Positions 7,211 to 9,600 of a stretch of DNA of 9,600 nt are shown here, in pieces (position 1 is the stretch's first letter; every line of letters begins with the position of its first letter). Location of the stretch: NCBI GenBank assembly GCA_003562655.1, contig PWUC01000254.1, positions 1-9,600 on the forward strand, written 5' to 3'. This stretch comes from Clostridia bacterium. Lineage in GTDB: Bacteria > Bacillota_E > SLMV01 > PUMD01. The translations under genes were made by a program, and so were the position numbers. The notes under the pieces are model-generated. The model saw nothing but the letters and a program-made list of their open reading frames with translations, ran no database searches and was not told where the DNA came from.

Positions 7211-7694
7211 ACACGAGGCGGTACATGGTGCTTGCCGGTCGCATAGAGGATGACCTTTCGGAGATCTGGCGAGTGATGAGTCGTGCCAGCCAGGGCTGGG
7301 ATTTGCATGAAAAGACCGGCAGCTGCTTCTACGTGGAAAGCGTGGCTTTCAACCTGCACTCCTTCTACGTCGGGCTGGAGAGGATCTTCCTGGCCATCGT
7401 CAGGGAGATAGATGGTGGACCCGTTGAAGGCCCGGACTGGCATCGTGAGCTGCTGCGTCAGATGACGCGGCCCATTCCTCTCGTGAGACCAGGGTGGTCC
7501 GCAAACAGACCGCGCGTGGACTGGATGAGTATCGGGGCTTTCGCCATGTAGTCAGGAATGTGTATTCTTTCGAGCTGGAGGGAGAGCGCATGAAACCCCT
7601 GGTGAGGGATCTCCCCCGGGTCTTCAAGTGCGTTCGCGACGATATGGAGACCTTCTGTGGCTTTCTTAGGTCCTGTTCCAGCGATCACCAATGA
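7207..7694 (+). pseudogene. HEPN/HepT-like ribonuclease toxin, frameshifted
   Basis: HEPN-domain ribonucleases of this type are the toxins of MNT/HEPN modules. The first segment begins at GTG 7207 (VNTRRYMVLAGRIEDDL) and contains a helical stretch SFYVGLERIFLAIVREID typical of the family. Near 7485-7492 one base appears to be missing. The frame then continues as VVRKQTARGLDEYRGFRH, then VVRNVYSFEL and a C-terminal helix to TGA 7692-7694. The RGFRHVVRN region (arginines and His 7545-7547) is the likely HEPN catalytic R/H motif. It falls after the break, so the unshifted product, which runs on to 7551 in the wrong frame, lacks it. Restored length would be about 162 residues, normal for the family. 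The toxin is therefore probably inactive unless the missing base is a sequence error. Confidence 0.78.
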
Positions 7695-8017
7695 GTGTTC
7701 CTCTCGATTCCCGGGCTGGAGATAACAGCAGTAGTGACTCCGAGAGGCCATGTTGAAAGACGGGGAAGGCCCGGCTGGCGGGAGCCCGGTACAGGCAGGA
7801 CCCCGGATTCCTGGGACGTCCCGTTCGCGGATCCTCTCCACGGTGTGATTGGTGCGATCCCGGCTGCATATGAGGAGCTCGGGCGATTCACGACGAACGG
7901 ATTCCATTCACCTTCGCCTGCAGATTCAGGACATCCCCAGGGGCCCGGCGTGAAATCATCTATCAGTTTCCCATTCCCGTAGACCTGTTGTGTCACGGGT
8001 GACGGATCCTGCGTAGG
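7695..8017 (+). other. Gene-poor stretch with degraded reading-frame remnants
   Basis: No single convincing gene is seen. Several short protein-like stretches stand in different plus-strand frames: VIGAIPAAYEELGRF (about 7846-7890), IHLRLQIQDIPRGPA (about 7906-7950) and EIIYQFPIPVDLLCHG (7952-7999). The last stops at a TGA but is in the same frame as the ORF starting at 8018. This looks like the decayed front of one gene whose tail is 8018-8281. I do not recognise the family, and joining the pieces would need frame changes in both directions, so the reconstruction is uncertain. Confidence 0.35.
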
Positions 8018-8281
8018 ATGGGACCGCACGAACAGGTCCCGGTGTCAGGATGGATCTTTGGACACCGGGGCGTCTTGTTCTGGAGGTGGCCGGTGCTCTA
8101 TTTCCTGACCGAACCCGAAACCGAGGGCAGCTATTTCGGTATGTACAACCGTGCTGTCCGGTCCCAGCTTCGTACCTGGTCGGTCAGGTTCGAGGAGATA
8201 CCTCTGGCGGATCCCCGGGCGGCACGTGATCGCATCGAGGGTATCAACCCGGAGGACGATGATATCTGGCTCTTCTCCTAA
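8018..8281 (+). CDS. Hypothetical protein, possibly C-terminal fragment of a decayed gene
   Basis: This is an 87-residue frame of unrecognised family. Its content looks protein-like: aromatic-rich middle (GHRGVLFWRWPVLYFL), TEPETEGSYFGMYNRAV, then RFEEIPLADPRAARDRI and an acidic end (NPEDDDIWLFS). No transmembrane segment is convincing and no signal peptide is seen. The ATG at 8018 has no good ribosome binding site, and the same frame upstream of an intervening TGA carries EIIYQFPIPVDLLCHG, so the true gene may have been longer. It overlaps the next small ORF by 23 bases in another frame. It could belong to the transcript of the MNT/HEPN pair, but nothing shows a shared function. Confidence 0.4.
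   Translation: MGPHEQVPVSGWIFGHRGVLFWRWPVLYFLTEPETEGSYFGMYNRAVRSQLRTWSVRFEEIPLADPRAARDRIEGINPEDDDIWLFS
8038..8069. repeat. Perfect 9-bp inverted repeat
   Basis: CCCGGTGTC (8038-8046) and GACACCGGG (8061-8069) form a perfect GC-rich 9-base-pair stem around a 14-base loop. It lies near the start of the hypothetical ORF at 8018 and has no following T-run. It could be an RNA hairpin or protein-binding site, or chance in a coding region. Confidence 0.5.
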
Positions 8282-8456
8282 TGCCCACAACCCGATTGTC
8301 GAGCATGTTGCAATCGAGGAAAGGGCGGAAGTACGGACACGTTCACACCTCGAGGCCTCCCCTTATGAGCCGGCGGTGCTGGAGGGGTATTCCCTGAACG
8401 AGGAGGAGGCCCTTAGTCTAGCTGCTTCCGGCAGTCCTCTCCTTAAATTCCCTTGA
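8259..8456 (+). CDS. Small acidic protein, LigA-like or RiPP-precursor-like helix pattern
   Basis: This is a 65-residue frame from ATG 8259. GGAGG stands only 3 bases upstream, which is short. The frame overlaps the end of the preceding ORF by 23 bases. The body (NPIVEHVAIEERAEVR, then PYEPAVLEGYSLNEEEALS) resembles the pattern 'charged helix, P-x-AVL-x-GY-x-L-x-EEEA' of small LigA-like domains and of some RiPP precursor leaders. That is pattern recognition without a search. No modification enzyme, transporter or extradiol dioxygenase catalytic subunit is present in the window. The TGA stop overlaps a TTGACA hexamer. It may be a genuine small gene or a tail of the decayed region before it. 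Confidence 0.4.
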   Translation: MISGSSPNAHNPIVEHVAIEERAEVRTRSHLEASPYEPAVLEGYSLNEEEALSLAASGSPLLKFP

Positions 8457-8473
8457 CAGTCCCGCCGATGGCG

Positions 8474-8502
8474 TTGTGGGTTGCGCGGTTTGCAGCTATA
8501 AT
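8474..8502 (+). promoter_or_regulatory. Sigma-A-type promoter of the SLH protein gene
   Basis: TTGTGG (8474-8479) and a perfect TATAAT (8497-8502) stand exactly 17 bases apart. Transcription would start near 8509, giving a leader of about 24 bases to ATG 8533. The closer consensus TTGACA at 8453-8458 has no -10 box at the right distance. Confidence 0.6.
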
Positions 8503-8532
8503 CAGAGTGCAATATGGTGAAGATTCGACACA

Positions 8533-9600
8533 ATGGGGGGACTTACCGTGGGTCGGAACATCATCTGTGCACTGCTCGCAGCAATCCTGCTCGTCGTTGT
8601 CCTCAGTGGTGGCATCTCGCGGGCAGAGGAGCTTTCGCGTGTCACCAGCTCTCCCTTCACTGACGTTCCGTCCGATCACCCGAGCGCTCGAGACTTTGCC
8701 CTGTTGAAGGTACTGGGCATCTTCGAGGGCTACGGTGACGGCAGGGTTGGACCGGATGACCCCCTGACTCGCGCCCAGTTTGCCAAGGTTGCGATATCCC
8801 TACTGAACAGACAGGATCAGGTCAGCGCAGTGACTGGTTGGGACCATCCGGATTTCCGGGATTGGGATCAGATAGAGCCAGTGTGGTGGGGGTGGATCAA
8901 CGAGTCCCACTCCCTCGGACTGGTCAAAGGATATGAAGATGGCACCTTTCGCCACCGGGCCAACATCACGCTGGCGGAGGTGGCCACGGTCCTGCTCCGG
9001 GTTGCCGGTTACGAGAGCTTCCTGGACGGTCTGGACTACCCCCACGGGTACGTTGCCCTGGCGGAGAGGCTCGACCTGACCCAGGGAGTGGATCTGCCGC
9101 CCTATCTGCCCGTAACCCGGGCAGAGATGGCTGTGTTGGCCGTAAATGCACTGAAACTGAACCCGCCCGATCCCGCGGGTTCACCTGCAGATGACCGGGT
9201 GTCGGGCTACCGGGCGAGCCTGATCGAGAGCAGGGATGAACGGATCGAGGGGCTGGTCTCGGAAGTCGGCCCAGATGCAGTGAAGATCGATGGCAGGTCG
9301 TATCCTCTCGCTCCTTCCGTGTACCTCTTTGGGGTGGACTCGATGCAGACGCTGCCGGGACGGTGGGTCACGGCCTATGTGAGCGAGGCTGAAGGGGTGC
9401 TGTACCTGGAACATGTGATGGGGCCGGCCCGGTTTGGCGGGGTATTGGAGGATATCGACCCTGTGAACATGCGCCTCTCTGTGGACGGGCGTTGGGTAAA
9501 ATGGATCCCGGAGGATGCCGTCTCGGAACCGACGCGTTGGACGCTCAATGGCAGGGTGCTGTCCCCAGAAGATGCGATCCAGCGGCTATCTGCCTTCGCA
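8533..9600 (+). CDS. SLH-domain exported protein, 3' end outside window
   Basis: The open frame runs off the window; 356 residues are visible. A signal peptide is clear: short polar start, hydrophobic core IICALLAAILLVVVLSGG, and a likely cleavage site near SRA-EE (about residue 31). Two full S-layer homology repeats follow: one about 42-91 (FTDVP, GYGDGRVGPDDPLTRAQF) and one about 108-158 (FRDW, GLVKGYEDGTFR, ITLAEVATVLLR). A weaker third covers about 173-207 (VTRAEMAVLAVNAL). SLH triplets anchor proteins to pyruvylated secondary cell wall polymers. From about 225 the sequence is beta-rich and repetitive in style (VSEVGPDAVKIDGRSYPL, then GGVLEDIDPVNMRLSVDG), as in the linker-like domains of many SLH proteins. 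ATG 8533 is taken as the start; GTG 8548, with GGGGGGA 6 bases upstream, is an equally possible start and keeps the signal peptide. The frame is intact. What the rest of the protein does cannot be seen. Confidence 0.88.
   Translation, partial: MGGLTVGRNIICALLAAILLVVVLSGGISRAEELSRVTSSPFTDVPSDHPSARDFALLKVLGIFEGYGDGRVGPDDPLTRAQFAKVAISLLNRQDQVSAVTGWDHPDFRDWDQIEPVWWGWINESHSLGLVKGYEDGTFRHRANITLAEVATVLLRVAGYESFLDGLDYPHGYVALAERLDLTQGVDLPPYLPVTRAEMAVLAVNALKLNPPDPAGSPADDRVSGYRASLIESRDERIEGLVSEVGPDAVKIDGRSYPLAPSVYLFGVDSMQTLPGRWVTAYVSEAEGVLYLEHVMGPARFGGVLEDIDPVNMRLSVDGRWVKWIPEDAVSEPTRWTLNGRVLSPEDAIQRLSAFA

Noticed and set aside
8453..8458. TTGACA as the -35 box of the SLH promoter
   Set aside because: It stands 38 bases from the TATAAT and no -10-like hexamer lies at 16-18 bases; TTGTGG at 8474 has the correct spacing.
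1..9600. CRISPR arrays, tRNA/rRNA genes, insertion sequences, integration sites
   Set aside because: I found no regular spaced repeats, no clover-leaf or rRNA motifs, no transposase frames and no long terminal inverted repeats.

Overview
The window is GC-rich (roughly 60% by eye), with strong GGAGG-type ribosome binding sites, GTG starts, sigma-A-type promoters and a secreted S-layer-homology (SLH) protein. This suggests a GC-rich Bacillota-like bacterium, for example one of the deep thermophilic or sedimentary lineages. That is inference from style, not a phylogenetic placement.

Layout. (i) 1-557, plus strand: the 3' nine-tenths of a pyroglutamyl peptidase (pcp) gene with its catalytic Glu, Cys and His intact. 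(ii) 580-1933, plus strand: a decayed S41-type peptidase lacking an evident signal peptide and broken by five apparent single-base deletions. (iii) 1934-2076: short convergent spacer with a nested hairpin. (iv) 2077-5879, minus strand: an intact two-gene operon encoding a 991-residue SNF2-family (DUF3670-type) ATPase and, 5 bases downstream, a SWIM zinc-finger protein. This is the best preserved locus in the window. (v) 5880-6177: divergent intergenic region with a hairpin sharing three motifs with the one in (iii). (vi) 6197-6743, plus strand: remnant of an M20 metallopeptidase, essentially only the C-terminal part, with two further frameshifts and a lost metal-binding His. (vii) 6754-7694, plus strand: a toxin-antitoxin-like pair with its own promoter, made of an intact MNT-type minimal nucleotidyltransferase (antitoxin) and an overlapping HEPN/HepT-like ribonuclease whose frame is broken by one base. 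(viii) 7695-8456: unclear region with remnant reading frames, a hypothetical 87-residue ORF and an overlapping 65-residue acidic ORF. (ix) 8474-9600, plus strand: promoter and the first 356 residues of an SLH-domain exported protein that runs off the window.

How it fits together. The SNF2/SWIM pair is probably one functional unit acting on DNA (translationally coupled, ATPase plus zinc-binding partner). The surroundings are a zone of gene decay. Three genes recognisable by family (S41, M20, HEPN) carry eight frame changes, and all eight are of the same type: one base missing. The neighbouring pcp, SNF2, SWIM, MNT and SLH frames carry none over about 5.8 kb. That gene-specific pattern argues for real pseudogenes more than for poor sequence, but resequencing would settle it. 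No CRISPR array, insertion sequence, tRNA or rRNA was seen. I did not find a convincing new defence or metabolic system. The items most worth a second look are the broken-toxin/intact-antitoxin pair, the one-directional decay, the dispersed hairpin motif and the small acidic ORF at 8259-8456.
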